The position numbers and the translations under genes are program-made. From Hydractinia symbiolongicarpus (lineage: Eukaryota; Cnidaria; Hydrozoa; Anthoathecata; Hydractiniidae), in the NCBI RefSeq assembly GCF_029227915.1, contig NC_079881.1, positions 26,017,501-26,081,500 on the forward strand: DNA of 64,000 bases. The letters run 5' to 3'. Position 1 is the stretch's first letter; every line of letters begins with the position of its first letter. The notes beneath the pieces were generated by a model. That model had not been told where the DNA came from and did no database searches. It saw nothing but the letters and a program-made list of their open reading frames with translations. Below are positions 49,701 to 63,240 of this stretch, piece after piece.

Positions 49701-52040
49701 TCTCATGCGCTTTAGTAGTGAAAAAATAATTTAAAAAATCGTTCTGGAAATGAGTTTACTCACAGGTTACTTTCTTTGTATACATTCGACTGTACGGGCC
49801 AAGCCCGGGATTTGCGGGAAATCGCGGGTTTTCGTTTGCCGGCGATTAAACCTCTTTCATTAAGCGTCTCATCAAAAATGAAAACATTTTTGGAAACTAC
49901 AAGTCTCATGCGTTTTAGTGGTGAAAAAATAATTTAAAAAATCGTTCGGGAAATGAGTTTACTCCCTGGGTACTTTCTTTGTATACTTTTGACTATACGG
50001 GTCAAGCCCGGGATTTACGGGAAATGGCGGGTTTTCGTTAGCCGGCGATTAAACCTCTTTCATTAAGCGTCTCATCAAAAATGAAAACATTTTTGAAAAC
50101 TACAAGTCTCATGCGTTTTAGTGGTGAAAAAATAATTTAAAAGATCGTTCGGGAAATGAGTTTACACCGTGGGTACTTTTTTTGTATACTTTTGACTATA
50201 CGGGCCGAGTCCGGGATTTACGGTAAATCGCGGGTTTTCGTTTGCCGGCGATTAAACTTTTTTTATTCAGCGTCTCATCAAAAATGAAAACATTAAACTT
50301 CTTTTATTCAGCGTCTCATCAAAAATGAAAACATTTTTGAAAACTACAAGTCTCATGCGTTTTAGTGGTGAAAAAAAAATTTAAAAAATCGTGCGGGAAA
50401 TGAGTTTACTCCCTGGGTACTTTCTTTGTATTCTTTTGACTATACGGGCCGAGTCCGGGATTTACGGGAAGTCGGGGGTTTTCGTTTGCCGGCGATTAAA
50501 CTTCTTTTATTCAGTGTCTCATCAAAAATGAAAACATTTTTAATAACTACAAGTCTCATGGACTTTAGTGGTGAAATAATAATTTAAAAAATCGTTCTGG
50601 AAATGAGTTTACTCACAGGTTACTTTCTTTGTATACATTCGACTATACGGGCCAAGCCCGGGATTTGCGGGAAATCGCGGGTTTTCGTTTGCCGGCGATT
50701 AAACCTCTTTCATTAAGCGTCTCATCAAAAATGAAAACATTTTTGAAAACTACAAGTCTCATGCGTTTTAGTGGTGAAAAAATAATTTAAAAAATCGTTC
50801 GGGAACTGAGTTTACTCCCTGGGTACTTTCTTTGTATACATTCGACTACACGGGCCAAGCCCGGGATTTGCCGGAAATGACGGGTTTTCGTTTGCCGGCG
50901 ATTAAACCTCTTTCATTACGCGTCTCATCAAAAATGAAAACATTTTTAAAAACTACAAGTCTTATGCGTTTTAGTGGTGAAAAAAAATTTAAAAAATCGT
51001 TCCGGAAGTGAGTTTACTCCCTGGGTACTTTCTTTGTATACATTCGACTACACGGGCCAAGCCCGGGATTTAGGGGAAATCGCCGGTTTTCGTTTGCCGG
51101 CGATTAAACCTCTTTCATTAAGCGTCTCATCAAAAATGAAAACATTTTTGCAAACTACAAGTCTCATGCCTTTTAGTGGTGAAAAAATAATATAAAAAAT
51201 CGTTCGGGAAATGAGTTTACTCCCTGGGTACTTTCTTTCTATACTTTTGACTATACGGGTCAAGCCCGGGATTTACGGGAAATGGCGGGTTTTCGTTAGC
51301 CGGCGATTAAACCTCTTTCATCAAGCGTCTCATCAAAAATGAAAACATTTCTGAAAACTACAAGTCTCATGCGTTTTAGTGGTGAAAAAATAATTTAAAA
51401 GATCGTTCGGGAAATGAGTTTACACCGTGGGTACTTTTTTTGTATACTTTTGACTATACGGGCCGAGTCCGGGATTTACGGTAAGTCGCGGGTTTTCGTT
51501 TGCCGGCGATTAAACTTTTTTTATTCAGCGTTTCATCAAAAATGAAAACATTAAACTTCTTTTATTCAGCGTCTCATCAAAAATGAAAACATTTTTAAAA
51601 ACTACAAGTCTCATGCGTTTTAGTGGTGAAAAAATAATTTAAATAATCGTTCGGGAAATGAGTTTACACCCTGGGTACTTTCTTTGTATTCTTTTGACTA
51701 TACGGGCCGAGTCCGGGATTTACGGGAAGTCGCGGGTTTTCGTTTGCCGGCGATTAAACTTCTTTTATTCAGTGTCTCATCAAAAATGAAAACATTTTTA
51801 AAAACTACAAGTCTCATGGGCTTTAGTGGTGAAATAATAATTTAAAAAACCGTTCGGGAAATGAGTTTACACCCTGGGTACTTTCTTTGTATACTTTTGA
51901 CTTTACAGGCCGAGTCCGGGATTTACGGGAAATCGCAGGTTTTCGTTTGCCGGCGATTAAACTTCTTTTATTCAGCGTCTCATCAAAAATGAAAACAAGT
52001 TTGAAGACTACAAGTCTCATGCGTTTTAGTGGTGAAAAAA
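46790..52040 (+). repeat. mosaic segment with a 4-monomer duplication (811 bp)
   Basis: TTTTACTGGTG (TACTGG at 48699 and 49510) and TTATTGG (48557 and 49368) recur at 811 bp. Remnants at about 47411, 50291 and 51551 mark copies of a longer block that also includes TTTACACCGTGGG and the TTGTATTCTTTTGAC monomer. No gene is present. Confidence 0.8.
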
Positions 52041-54100
52041 TAATTTAAAAAATCGTTCGGGAAATGAGTTTACTCCCTGGGTACTTTTTCTGTATACTTT
52101 TGACTATACGGGCCGAGTCCGGGGTTTATGGGAAATGGCGGGTTTTCGTTTGCCGGCGATTAAACTCCTTTTATTCAGCGTCTCATCAAAAATGAAAACA
52201 TTTTTAAAAACTACAAGTCTCATGGGCTTTAGTGGTGAAATAATAATTTAAAAAATCGTTCGGCAAATGAGTTTCCTCCCTGGGTACTTTCTCTGTATAC
52301 TTTTGACTATACGGGGCGATTCTGGGATTTACGGGAAATCGCAGGTTTTCGTTTGCCGGCGATTAAACATCTTTTATTCAGCGTCTCCTCAAAAATGAAA
52401 ACATTTTTAAAAACTACAAGTCTCATGGGCTTTAATGGTTAAATAATAATTTAAAAAATCGTTCAGGAAATGAGTTTACTCCCTGGGTACTTTTTTTGTT
52501 TACTTTTGACTTTACAGGCCGAGTCCGGGATTTACGGGAAATCACAGGTTTTCGTTTGCCGGCGATTAAACTTATTTTATTCAGCCTCTCATCAAAAATG
52601 AAAACATTTTTGAAAACTACAAGTCTCATGCGTTTTAGTGGTGAAAAAATAATTTAAAAAATCGTTCGGGAAATGAGTTTACTCCCTGGGTACTTTCTCT
52701 GTATACTTTTGACTATACGGGCCGAGTCCGGGGTTTATGGGAAATGGCGGGTTTTCGTTTGCCGGCGATTAAACTCCTTTTATTCAGCGTCTCATCAAAA
52801 ATGAAAACATTTTTAAAAACTACAAGTCTCATGGGCTCTAGTGGTGAAATAATAATTTAAAAAATCGTTCGGCAAATGAGTTTCCTCCCTGGGTACTTTC
52901 TCTGTATACTTTTGACTATACGGGGCGAGTCTGGGATTTACGGGAAATCGCAGGTTTTCGTTTGCCGGCGATTAAACATCTTTTATTCAGCGTCTCATCA
53001 AAAATGAAAACATTTTTGAAAACTACAAGTCTCATGGGCTTTAATGGTTAAATAATAATTTAAAAAATCGTTCAGGAAATGAGTTTACTCCCTGGGTACT
53101 TTTTTTGTTTACTTTTGACTTTACAGGCCGAGTCCGGGATTTACGGGAAATCACAGGTTTTCGTTTGCCGGCGATTAAACTTCTTTTATTCAGCCTCTCA
53201 TCAAAATGAAAACATTAAACTTCTTTTATTCAGCGTCTCATCAAAAATGAAAACATTTTTGAAAACTACAAGTCTCATGCGTTTTAGTGGTGAAAAAATA
53301 ATTTAAAAAATCGTTCGGGAAATGAGTTTACACCCTGGGTACTTTCTTTGTATTCTTTTGACTATACGGGCCGAGTCCGGGATTTACGGGAAATCGCAGG
53401 TTTTCGTTTGCCGGCGATTAAACTTCTTTTATTCAGCGTCTCATCAAAAATGAAAACAAGTTTGAAGACTACAAGTCTCATGCGTTTTAGTGGTGAAAAA
53501 ATAATTTAAAAAATCGTTCGGGAAATGAGTTTACTCCCTGGGTACTTTCTCTGTATACTTTTGACTATACGGGCCGAGTCCGGGGTTTACGGGAAATGGC
53601 GGGTTTTCGTTTGCCGGCGATTAAACTCCTTTTATTCAGCGTCTCATCAAAAATGAAAACATTTTTAAAAACTACAAGTCTCATGGGCTTTAGTGGTGAA
53701 ATAATAATTTAAAAAATCGTTCGGCAAATGAGTTTCCTCCCTGGGTACTTTCTCTGTATACTTTTGACTATACGGGGCGAGTCTGGGATTTACGGGAAAT
53801 CGCAGGTTTTCGTTTGCCGGCGATTAAACATCTTTTATTCAGCGTCTCATCAAAAATGAAAACATTTTTGAAAACTACAAGTCTCATGGGCTTTAATGGT
53901 TAAATAATAATTTAAAAAATCGTTCAGGAAATGAGTTTACTCCCTGGGTACTTTTTTTGTTTACTTTTGACTTTACAGGCCGAGACCGGGATTTACGGGA
54001 AATCACAGGTTTTCGTTTGCCGGCGATTAAACTTCTTTTATTCAGCCTCTCATCAAAAATGAAAACATTTTTGAAAACTACAAGTCTCATGCGTTTTAGT
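52040..54100 (+). repeat. 3-monomer unit (609 bp) and a 4-monomer-plus-remnant relative (852 bp)
   Basis: GGGGTTTATGGGAAATGG recurs at 609 bp (52121 and 52730). A third, related unit begins at about 53582, 852 bp further on. The extra length equals one monomer plus the 41-bp remnant near 53215. The remnant here also lacks one A (TCATCAAAATG), a private change. Confidence 0.82.
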
Positions 54101-57100
54101 GGTAAAAAAATAATTTAAAAAATCGTTCGGGAAATGAGTTTACTCCCTGGGTACTTTATTGGATACTTTTGACTATACGGGCCAAGCCCGGGATTTACGG
54201 GAAATGGCGGGTTTTCGTTTGCCGGCGATTAAACCTCTTTCATTATGCGTCTCATCAAAAATGAAAACATTTTTGAAAACTACAAGTCTCATGCGTTTTA
54301 GTGGTGAAAAAATAATTTAAAAAATCGTTCGGGAACTGAGTTTACTCCCTGGGTACTTTCTTTGTATACATTCGACTACACGGGCCAAGCCCGGGATTTG
54401 CCGGAAATGACGGGTTTTCGTTTGCCGGCGATTAAACCTCTTTTATTAAGCGTCTCATCAAAAATGAAAACATTTTTAAAAACTACAAGTCTCATGCGTT
54501 TTAGTGGTGAAAAAATAATTTAAAAAATCGTTCGGGAAATGAGTTTACTCCCTGGGTACTTTCTTTGTATACTTTTGACTATACGGGCCGAGTACGGGAT
54601 TTACGAGATATCGCGGGTTTTCGTTTGGCGGCGATTAAACTTCTTTTATTCAGCGTCTCATCAAAAATGAAAACATTTTTGAAAACTACAAGTCTCATGC
54701 GCTTTAGTGGTGAAAAAATAATTTAAAAAATCGTTCTGGAAATGAGTTTACTTACAGGTTACTTTCTTTGTATACATTCGACTATACGGGCCAAGCCCGG
54801 GATTTGCGGGAAATCGCGGGTTTTCGTTTGCCGGCGATTAAACCTCTTTCATTAAGCGTCTCATCAAAAATGAAAACATTTTTGAAAACTACAAATCTCA
54901 TGCGTTTTAGTGGTGAAAAAATAATTTAAAAAATCGTTCGGGAACTGAGTTTACTCCCTGGGTACTTTCTTTGTATACATTCGACTACACGGGCCAAGCC
55001 CGGGATTTGCCGGAAATGACGGGTTTTCGTTTGCCGGCGATTAAACCTCTTTCATTAAGCGTCTCATCAAAAATGAAAACATTTTTGAAAACTACAAGTC
55101 TTATGCGTTTTAGTGGTGAAAAAAAAATTTAAAAAATCGTTCCGGAAATGAGTTTGCTCCCTGGGTACTTTCTTTGTATACATTCGACTACACGGGCCAA
55201 GCCCGGGATTTAGGGGAAATCGCCGGTTTTCGTTTGCCGGCGATTAAACCTCTTTCATTAAGCGTCTCATCAAAAATGAAAACATTTTTGAAAACTACAA
55301 GTCTCATGCGTTTTAGTGGTGAAAAAATAATTTAAAAAATCGTTCGGGAAATGAGTTTACTCCCTGGGTACTTTCTTTGTATACTTTTGACTATACGGGC
55401 CAAGCCCGGGATTTACGGGAAATGGCGGGTTTTCGTTAGCCGGCGATTAAACCTCTTTCATTAAGCGTCTCATCAAAAATGAAAACATTAAACTTCTTTT
55501 ATTCAGCGTCTCATCAAAAATGAAAACATTTTTGAAAACTACAAGTCTCATGCGTTTTAGTGGTGAAAAAATAATTTAAAAAATCGTTCGGGAAATGAGT
55601 TTACTCCCTGGGTACTTTCTTTGTATTCTTTTGACTATACGGGCCGAGTCCGGGATTTACGGGAAGTCGCGGGTTTTCGTTTGCCGGCGATTAAACTTCT
55701 TTTATTCAGTGTCTCATCAAAAATGAAAACATTTTTAAAAACTACAAGTCTCATGGGCTTTAGTGGTGAAAAAATAATTTAAAAAATCGTTCGGGAAATG
55801 AGTTTACTCCCTGGGTACTTTCTTTGTATTCTTTTGACTATACGGGCCGAGTCCGGGATTTACGGGAAGTCGCGGGTTTTCGTTTGCCGGCGATTAAACT
55901 TCTTTTATTCAGTGTCTCATCAAAAATGAAAACATTTTTAAAAACTACAAGTCTCATGGGCTTTAGTGGTGAAATAATAATTTAAAAAATCGTTCGGGAA
56001 ATGAGTTTACACCCTGGGTACTTTCTTTGTATACTTTTGACTTTACAGGCCGCGTCCGGGATTTACGGGAAATCGCAGGTTTTCGTTTGCCGGCGATTAA
56101 ACTACTTTTATTCAGCGTCTCATCAAAAATGAAAACAAGTTTAAAGACTACAAGTCTCATGGGCTTTATTGTTGAAATAATAATTTAAAAAATCGTTCAG
56201 CAAATGAGTTTCCTCCCTGGGTACTTTCTCTGTATACTTTTGACTATACGGGGCGAGTCTGGGATTTACGGGAACTCGCAGGTTTTCGTTTGCCGGCGAT
56301 TAAACTTCTTTTATTCAGCGTCTCATTAAAAATGAAAACATTTTTGAAAACTACAAGTCTCATGCGATTTAGTGGTGAAAAGATAATTTAAAAAATCGTT
56401 CTGGAAATGAGTTTACTCACAGGGTACTTTCTTTGTATACATTCGACTATACGGGACAAGCCCGGGATTTACGGGAAATCGCGGGTTTTCGTTTGCCGGC
56501 GATTAAACCTCTTTCATTAAGCGTCTCATTAAAAATGAAAACATTTTTAAAAACTACAAGTCTCATTCGTTCTAGTGGTGCAGAAATAATTTGAAAAATC
56601 GTTCGGGAAATCAGTTTACTCCTTGGGTACTTTCTTTATATACATTCAACTATACGGGCCAAGCCCGGGATTTACGGGAAATCGCGGGTTTTCGATTGCC
56701 GGCGATTAAACTTTTTTTATTCAGCGTCTCATCAAAAATGAAAACAAGTTTGAAAACTACAAGTCTCATGCGTTTTAGTGGTGAAAAAATAATTTAAAAA
56801 ATCGTTCGGGAAATGAGTTTACTCCCTGGGTACTTTCTTTGTATACATTCGACTACATGGGCCAAGCCTGGGATTTAGGGGAAATCGCTGGTTTTCGTTT
56901 GTCGGCGATTAAACCTCTTTCATTAAGCGTCTCATCAAAAATGAAAACATTTTTGAAAACTACAAGTCTTATGCGTTTTAGTGGTGAAAAAATAATTTGA
57001 AAAATCGTTCGGGAAATGAGTTTACTCCCTGGGTACTTTATTGGATACTTTTGACTATACGGGCCAAGCCCGGGATTTACGGGAAATGGCGTGTTTTCGT

Positions 57101-58150
57101 TTGCCGGCGATTAAACCTCTTTCATTAAGCGTCTCATCAAAAATGAAAACATTTTTGAAAACTACAAGTCTCATGCGTTTTAGTGGTGAAAAAATAATTT
57201 AAAAAATCGTTCGGGAAATGAGTTTACTCCCTGGGTACTTTCCTTGTATACTTTTGACTATACGGGCCAAGCCCGGGATTTACGGGAAATCGCTGGTTTT
57301 CGTTTTCCGGCGATTAAACCTCTTTCATTAAGCGTCTCATCAAAAATGAAAACATTTTTGAAGGCTACAAGTCTCATGGGCTTTAATGGTTAAATAATAA
57401 TTTAAAAAATCGTTCGGGAAATGAGTTTACTCCCTGGGAACTTTTTTTGTTTACTTTTGACTTTACAGGCCGAGTCCGGGATTTACGGGAAATCACAGGT
57501 TTTCGTTTGCCGGCGATTAAACTCCTTTTATTCAGCCTCTCATCAAAAATGAAAACATTTTTGAAAACTACAAGTCTCATGCGTTTTAGTGGTGAAAAAA
57601 TAATTTAAAAAATCGTTCGGGAAATGAGTTTACTCCCTGGGTACTTTATTGGATACTTTTGACTATACGGGCCAAGCCCGGGATTTACGGGAAATCACAG
57701 GTTTTCGTTTGCCGGCGATTAAACTTCTTTCATTGAGCGTCTCATCAAAAATGAAAACATTTTTGAAAACTACAAGTCTCATGCGTTTTACTGGTGAAAA
57801 AATAATTTAAAAAATCGTTCTGGAAATGAGTTTACTCCCTGGGTACTTTCTTTGTATACTTTTGACTATACGGGCCGAGTACGGGATATACGGGATATCG
57901 CGGGTTTTCGTTTCGCGGCGATTAAACTTCTTTTATTCAGCGTCTCATCAAAAATGAAAACATTTTTGAAAACTACAAGTCTCATGCGCTTTAGTGGTGA
58001 AAAAATAATTTAAAAAATCGTTCTGGAAATGAGTTTACTCATAGGTTACTTTCTTTGTATACATTCGACTATACGGCCAAGCCCGGGATTTGCGGGAAAT
58101 CGCGGGTTTTCGTTTGCCGGCGATTAAACCTCTTTCATTAAGCGTCTCAT
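54100..58150 (+). repeat. mosaic satellite segment with a single-monomer duplication
   Basis: Monomer types resemble those at 44460-46790 and 36840-37300. TTGTATTCTTTTGAC occurs at 55621 and 55824 (offset 203), marking a one-monomer tandem duplication. A 41-bp remnant lies near 55491, this time preceded by a class B end (CCTCTTTCATTAAG), unlike most other copies. No gene is present. Confidence 0.78.
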
Positions 58151-61100
58151 CAAAAATGAAAACATTTTTAAAAACTACAAGTCTCATGCGTTTTAGTGGT
58201 GAAAAAATAATTTAAAAAATCGTTCGGGAAATGAGTTTACTCCCTGGGTACTTTCTTTGTATACTTTTGACTATACGGGCCGAGTCCGGGATTTACGGGA
58301 AATCGCGGGTTTTCGTTTGCCGGCGATTAAACTTCTTTTATTCGGCGTCCCATCAAAAATGAAAACATTTCTGAAAACTACAAGTCTCATGCGTTTTAGT
58401 GGTGAAAAAATAATTTAAAAAATCGTTCGGGAAATGAGTTTACTCCCTGGGTACTTTCTTTGTATACTTTTGACTATACGGGCCGAGTCCGGGATTTACG
58501 GAAAATCGCGGGTTTTCGTTTGCCGGCGATTAAACTTCTTTTATTCGGCGTGCCATCAAAAATGAAAACATTTTTAAAAACTACAAGTCTCATGTGTTTT
58601 AGTGGTGAAAAAATAATATAAAAAATCGTTCGGGAAATGAGTTTACTCCCTGGGTACTTTCTTTGTATACTTTTGACTATACGGGCCAAGCCCGGGATTT
58701 ACGGAAATGGCGGGTTTTCGTTTGCCGGCGATTAAACTTCTTTTAATCAGCGTCTCATCAAAAATGAAAACATTTTTGAAAGCTACAAGTCTCATGGGCT
58801 TTAGTGGTTAAATAATAATTTAAAAATTCGTTCGGGAAATGAGTTTAATCCCTGGGTACTTTTTTTGTATACTTTTGACTTTACAGGCCGAATCCGGGAT
58901 TTACGGGAAATGGCAGGTTTTCGCTTGTCGGCGATTAAACTTCTTTTATTCAGCGTCTCAACAAAAATGAAAACATTTTTGAAAACTACAAGTGTCATGC
59001 GTTTTAGTGGTGAAAAGACAATTTAAAAAATTGTTTTGGAAATAAGTTTACTCTCAGGGTACTTTCTTTGTATACATTCGACTATACGGCCCAAGCCCGG
59101 GATTCACGGGAAATAGCGGGTTTTCGTTTGCCGGCGATTAAACCACTTTCACTAAGCGTCTCACCAAAAATGAAAACATTTTTAAAAACTACAAGTCTCA
59201 TGCGTTTTAGTGGTGAAAAAATAATTTAAAAAATGGTTCGGGAAATGAGTTTACTCTCTGGGTACTTTCTTTGTATACTTTTGACTATACGGGCCGAGTC
59301 CTGGATTTACGGGAAATCGCGGGTTTTCGTTTGCCGGCGATTAAACTCCTTTTATTCAGCGTCTCATCAAAAATGAAAACATTTTTGAAAACTACAAGTC
59401 TCATGCGTTTTAGTGGTGAAAAGATAATTTAAAAAATCGTTCTGGAAATGAGTTTACTCACAGGGTACTTTCTTTGTAAACATTCGACTATACGGGACAA
59501 GCCCGGGATTTGCGGGAAATCGCGGGTTTTCGTTTGCCGGCGATTAAACCTCTTTCATTAAGCGTCTCATCAAAAATGAAAACATTTTTAAAAACTACAA
59601 GTCTCATGCGTTTTAGTGGTGAAAAAATAATTTAAAAAATCGTTCGGGAAATGAGTTTACTCCCTGGGTACTTTCTTTGTATACTTTTGACTTTACAGGC
59701 CGAATCCGGGATTTACGGGAAATGGCAGGTTTTCGCTTGTCGGCGATTAAACTTCTTTTATTCAGCGTCTCAACAAAAATGAAAACATTTTTGAAAACTA
59801 CAAGTGTCATGCGTTTTAGTGGTGAAAAGACAATTTAAAAAATTGTTTTGGAAATAAGTTTACTCTCAGGGTACTTTCTTTGTATACATTCGACTATACG
59901 GCCCAAGCCCGGGATTCACGGGAAATAGCGGGTTTTCGTTTGCCGGCGATTAAACCACTTTCACTAAGCGTCTCACCAAAAATGAAAACATTTTTAAAAA
60001 CTACAAGTCTCATGCGTTTTAGTGGTGAAAAAATAATTTAAAAAATGGTTCGGGAAATGAGTTTACTCTCTGGGTACTTTCTTTGTATACTTTTGACTAT
60101 ACGGGCCGAGTCCTGGATTTACGGGAAATCGCGGGTTTTCGTTTGCCGGCGATTAAACTCCTTTTATTCAGCGTCTCATCAAAAATGAAAACATTTTTGA
60201 AAACTACAAGTCTCATGCGTTTTAGTGGTGAAAAGATAATTTAAAAAATCGTTCTGGAAATGAGTTTACTCACAGGGTACTTTCTTTGTAAACATTCGAC
60301 TATACGGGACAAGCCCGGGATTTGCGGGAAATCGCGGGTTTTCGTTTGCCGGCGATTAAACCTCTTTCATTAAGCGTCTCATCAAAAATGAAAACATTTT
60401 TAAAAACTACAAGTCTCATGCGTTTTAGTGGTGAAAAAATAATTTAAAAAATCGTTCGGGAAATGAGTTTACTCCCTGGGTACTTTCTTTGTATACTTTT
60501 GACTATACGGGCCGAGTCCGGGATTTACGGGAAATCGCGGGTTTTCGTTTGCCGGCGATTAAACTTCTTTTATTCGGCGTCCCATCAAAAATGAAAACAT
60601 TTCTGAAAACTACAAGTCTCATGCGTTTTAGTGGTGAAAAAATAATTTAAAAAATCGTTCGGGAAATGAGTTTAATCCCTGGGTACTTTCTTTGTATACT
60701 TTTGACTATACGGGCCGAGTCCGGGATTTACGGGAAATCGCGGGTTTTCGTTTGCCGGCGATTAAACTTCTTTTATTCGGCGTCCCATCAAAAATGAAAA
60801 CATTTTTAAAAACTACAAGTCTCATGTGTTTTAGTGGTGAAAAAATAATATAAAAAATCGTTCGGGAAATGAGTTTACTCCCTGGGTACTTTCTTTGTAT
60901 ACTTTTGACTATACGGGCCAAGCCCGGGATTTACGGAAATGGCGGGTTTTCGTTTGCCGGCGATTAAACTTCTTTTAATCAGCGTCTCATCAAAAATGAA
61001 AACATTTTTGAAAGCTACAAGTCTCATGGGCTTTAGTGGTTAAATAATAATTTAAAAATTCGTTCGGGAAATGAGTTTAATCCCTGGGTACTTTTTTTGT

Positions 61101-63240
61101 ATACTTTTGACTTTACAGGCCGAATCCGGGATTTACGGGAAATGGCAGGTTTTCGCTTGTCGGCGAATAAACTTCTTTTATTCAGCGTCTCAACAAAAAT
61201 GAAAACATTTTTGAAAACTACAAGTGTCATGCGTTTTAGTGGTGAAAAGACAATTTAAAAAATTGTTTTGGAAATAAGTTTACTCTCAGGGTACTTTCTT
61301 TGTATACATTCGACTATACGGCCCAAGCCCGGGATTCACGGGAAATAGCGGGTTTTCGTTTGCCGGCGATTAAACCACTTTCACTAAGCGTCTCACCAAA
61401 AATGAAAACATTTTTAAAAACTACAAGTCTCATGCGTTTTAGTGGTGAAAAAATAATTTAAAAAATGGTTCGGGAAATGAGTTTACTCTCTGGGTACTTT
61501 CTTTGTATACTTTTGACTATACGGGCCGAGTCCTGGATTTACGGGAAATCGTGGTATTTCGTTTGCCGGCGAGTAAACCTCTTTCATTAAGGGTCTCATT
61601 AAAAATGAAAACATTTTTGGAAACTACAAGTCTGATTCGTTCTAGTGGCGCAGAAATAATTTGAAAAATCGTTCGGGAACTCAGTTTACTCGATGGGTAC
61701 TTTCTTCAAATACATTCAACTATTCGTTTGCCGGCGATTAAACTTCTTTTATTCGGCGTCCCATCAAAAATGAAAACATTTCTGAAAACTACAAGTCTCA
61801 TGCGTTTTAGTGGTGAAAAAATAATTTAAAAAATCGTTCGGGAAATGAGTTTAATCCCTGGGTACTTTCTTTGTATACTTTTGACTATACGGGCCGAGTC
61901 CGGGATTTACGGGAAATCGCGGGTTTTCGTTTGCCGGCGATTAAACTTCTTTTATTCGGCGTCCCATCAAAAATGAAAACATTTTTAAAAACTACAAGTC
62001 TCATGTGTTTTAGTGGTGAAAAAATAATATAAAAAATCGTTCGGGAAATGAGTTTACTCCCTGGGTACTTTCTTTGTATACTTTTGACTATACGGGCCAA
62101 GCCCGGGATTTACGGAAATGGCGGGTTTTCGTTTGCCGGCGATTAAACTTCTTTTAATCAGCGTCTCATCAAAAATGAAAACATTTTTGAAAGCTACAAG
62201 TCTCATGGGCTTTAGTGGTTAAATAATAATTTAAAAATTCGTTCGGGAAATGAGTTTAATCCCTGGGTACTTTTTTTGTATACTTTTGACTTTACAGGCC
62301 GAATCCGGGATTTACGGGAAATGGCAGGTTTTCGCTTGTCGGCGAATAAACTTCTTTTATTCAGCGTCTCAACAAAAATGAAAACATTTTTGAAAACTAC
62401 AAGTGTCATGCGTTTTAGTGGTGAAAAGACAATTTAAAAAATTGTTTTGGAAATAAGTTTACTCTCAGGGTACTTTCTTTGTATACATTCGACTATACGG
62501 CCCAAGCCCGGGATTCACGGGAAATAGCGGGTTTTCGTTTGCCGGCGATTAAACCACTTTCACTAAGCGTCTCACCAAAAATGAAAACATTTTTAAAAAC
62601 TACAAGTCTCATGCGTTTTAGTGGTGAAAAAATAATTTAAAAAATGGTTCGGGAAATGAGTTTACTCTCTGGGTACTTTCTTTGTATACTTTTGACTATA
62701 CGGGCCGAGTCCTGGATTTACGGGAAATCGCGGGTTTTCGTTTGCCGGCGATTAAACTCCTTTTATTCAGCGTCTCATCAAAAATGAAAACATTTTTGAA
62801 AACTACAAGTCTCATGCGTTTTAGTGGTGAAAAGATAATTTAAAAAATCGTTCTGGAAATGAGTTTACTCACAGGGTACTTTCTTTGTAAACATTCGACT
62901 ATACGGGACAAGCCAGGGATTTAGGGAAATCGTGGTATTTCGTTTGCCGGCGAGTAAACCTCTTTCATTAAGGGTCTCATTAAAAATGAAAACATTTTTG
63001 GAAACTACAAGTCTGATTCGTTCTAGTGGCGCAGAAATAATTTGAAAAATCGTTCGGGAACTCAGTTTACTCGATGGGTACTTTCTTCAAATACATTCAA
63101 CTATACGGGCCAAGCCCGGGATTTACAAGAAATCGCGGGTTTTCGTTTGCCGGCGATTAAACCTCTTTCATTAAGCGTCTCCTTAAAAATGAAAACATTT
63201 TTGAAAACTACAAGTCTCATTCGTTCTAGTGGTGCAGAAT
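58150..63240 (+). repeat. distinct sub-zone with nested periods of 812, 1179 and 2232 bp
   Basis: Private variants define this zone: AAGTGTCATGCG (AGTGTC at 58991, 59803, 61223 and 62402), TTCGGCGTCCCATC (TTCGG at 58341, 60573 and 61752), TTCGCTTGTCGGCG and CAAGCCCGGGATTCACGGG. Offsets are 812 (4 monomers), 2232 (11 monomers) and 1179 (6 monomers minus about 39 bp). The last shortfall equals the internal deletion near 61724. The TGGTATTTCG variant appears at 61551 and 62932. No gene is present. Confidence 0.85.
61715..61735 (+). repeat. monomer with 38-bp internal deletion
   Basis: Here CATTCAACTAT is joined directly to TCGTTTGCCGGCG. The related monomer at 63095-63150 has 38 extra bases between these, including the CGGGCCAAGCCCGGG segment. 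The deletion removes three of the four clustered GGG tracts that most monomers carry. It also explains why the 1179-bp period falls short of six monomers. Confidence 0.85.

Larger units (their letters stand above)
21500..55530 (+). repeat. family of 41-bp truncated monomers (13 copies)
   Basis: GAAAACATTAAACTTC joins the start of a monomer to its end, removing about 162 bp between ATT of CATTTTT and ATT of GATTAAAC. Junctions lie near 21527, 23191, 23840, 25911, 29601, 32075, 35971, 40875, 47411, 50291, 51551, 53215 and 55491. The 23191 and 23840 copies read CAATAAAC. None was seen left of 21500 or right of 55500. One shared junction in all copies suggests a single deletion event followed by amplification with its neighbours. 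Confidence 0.9.
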
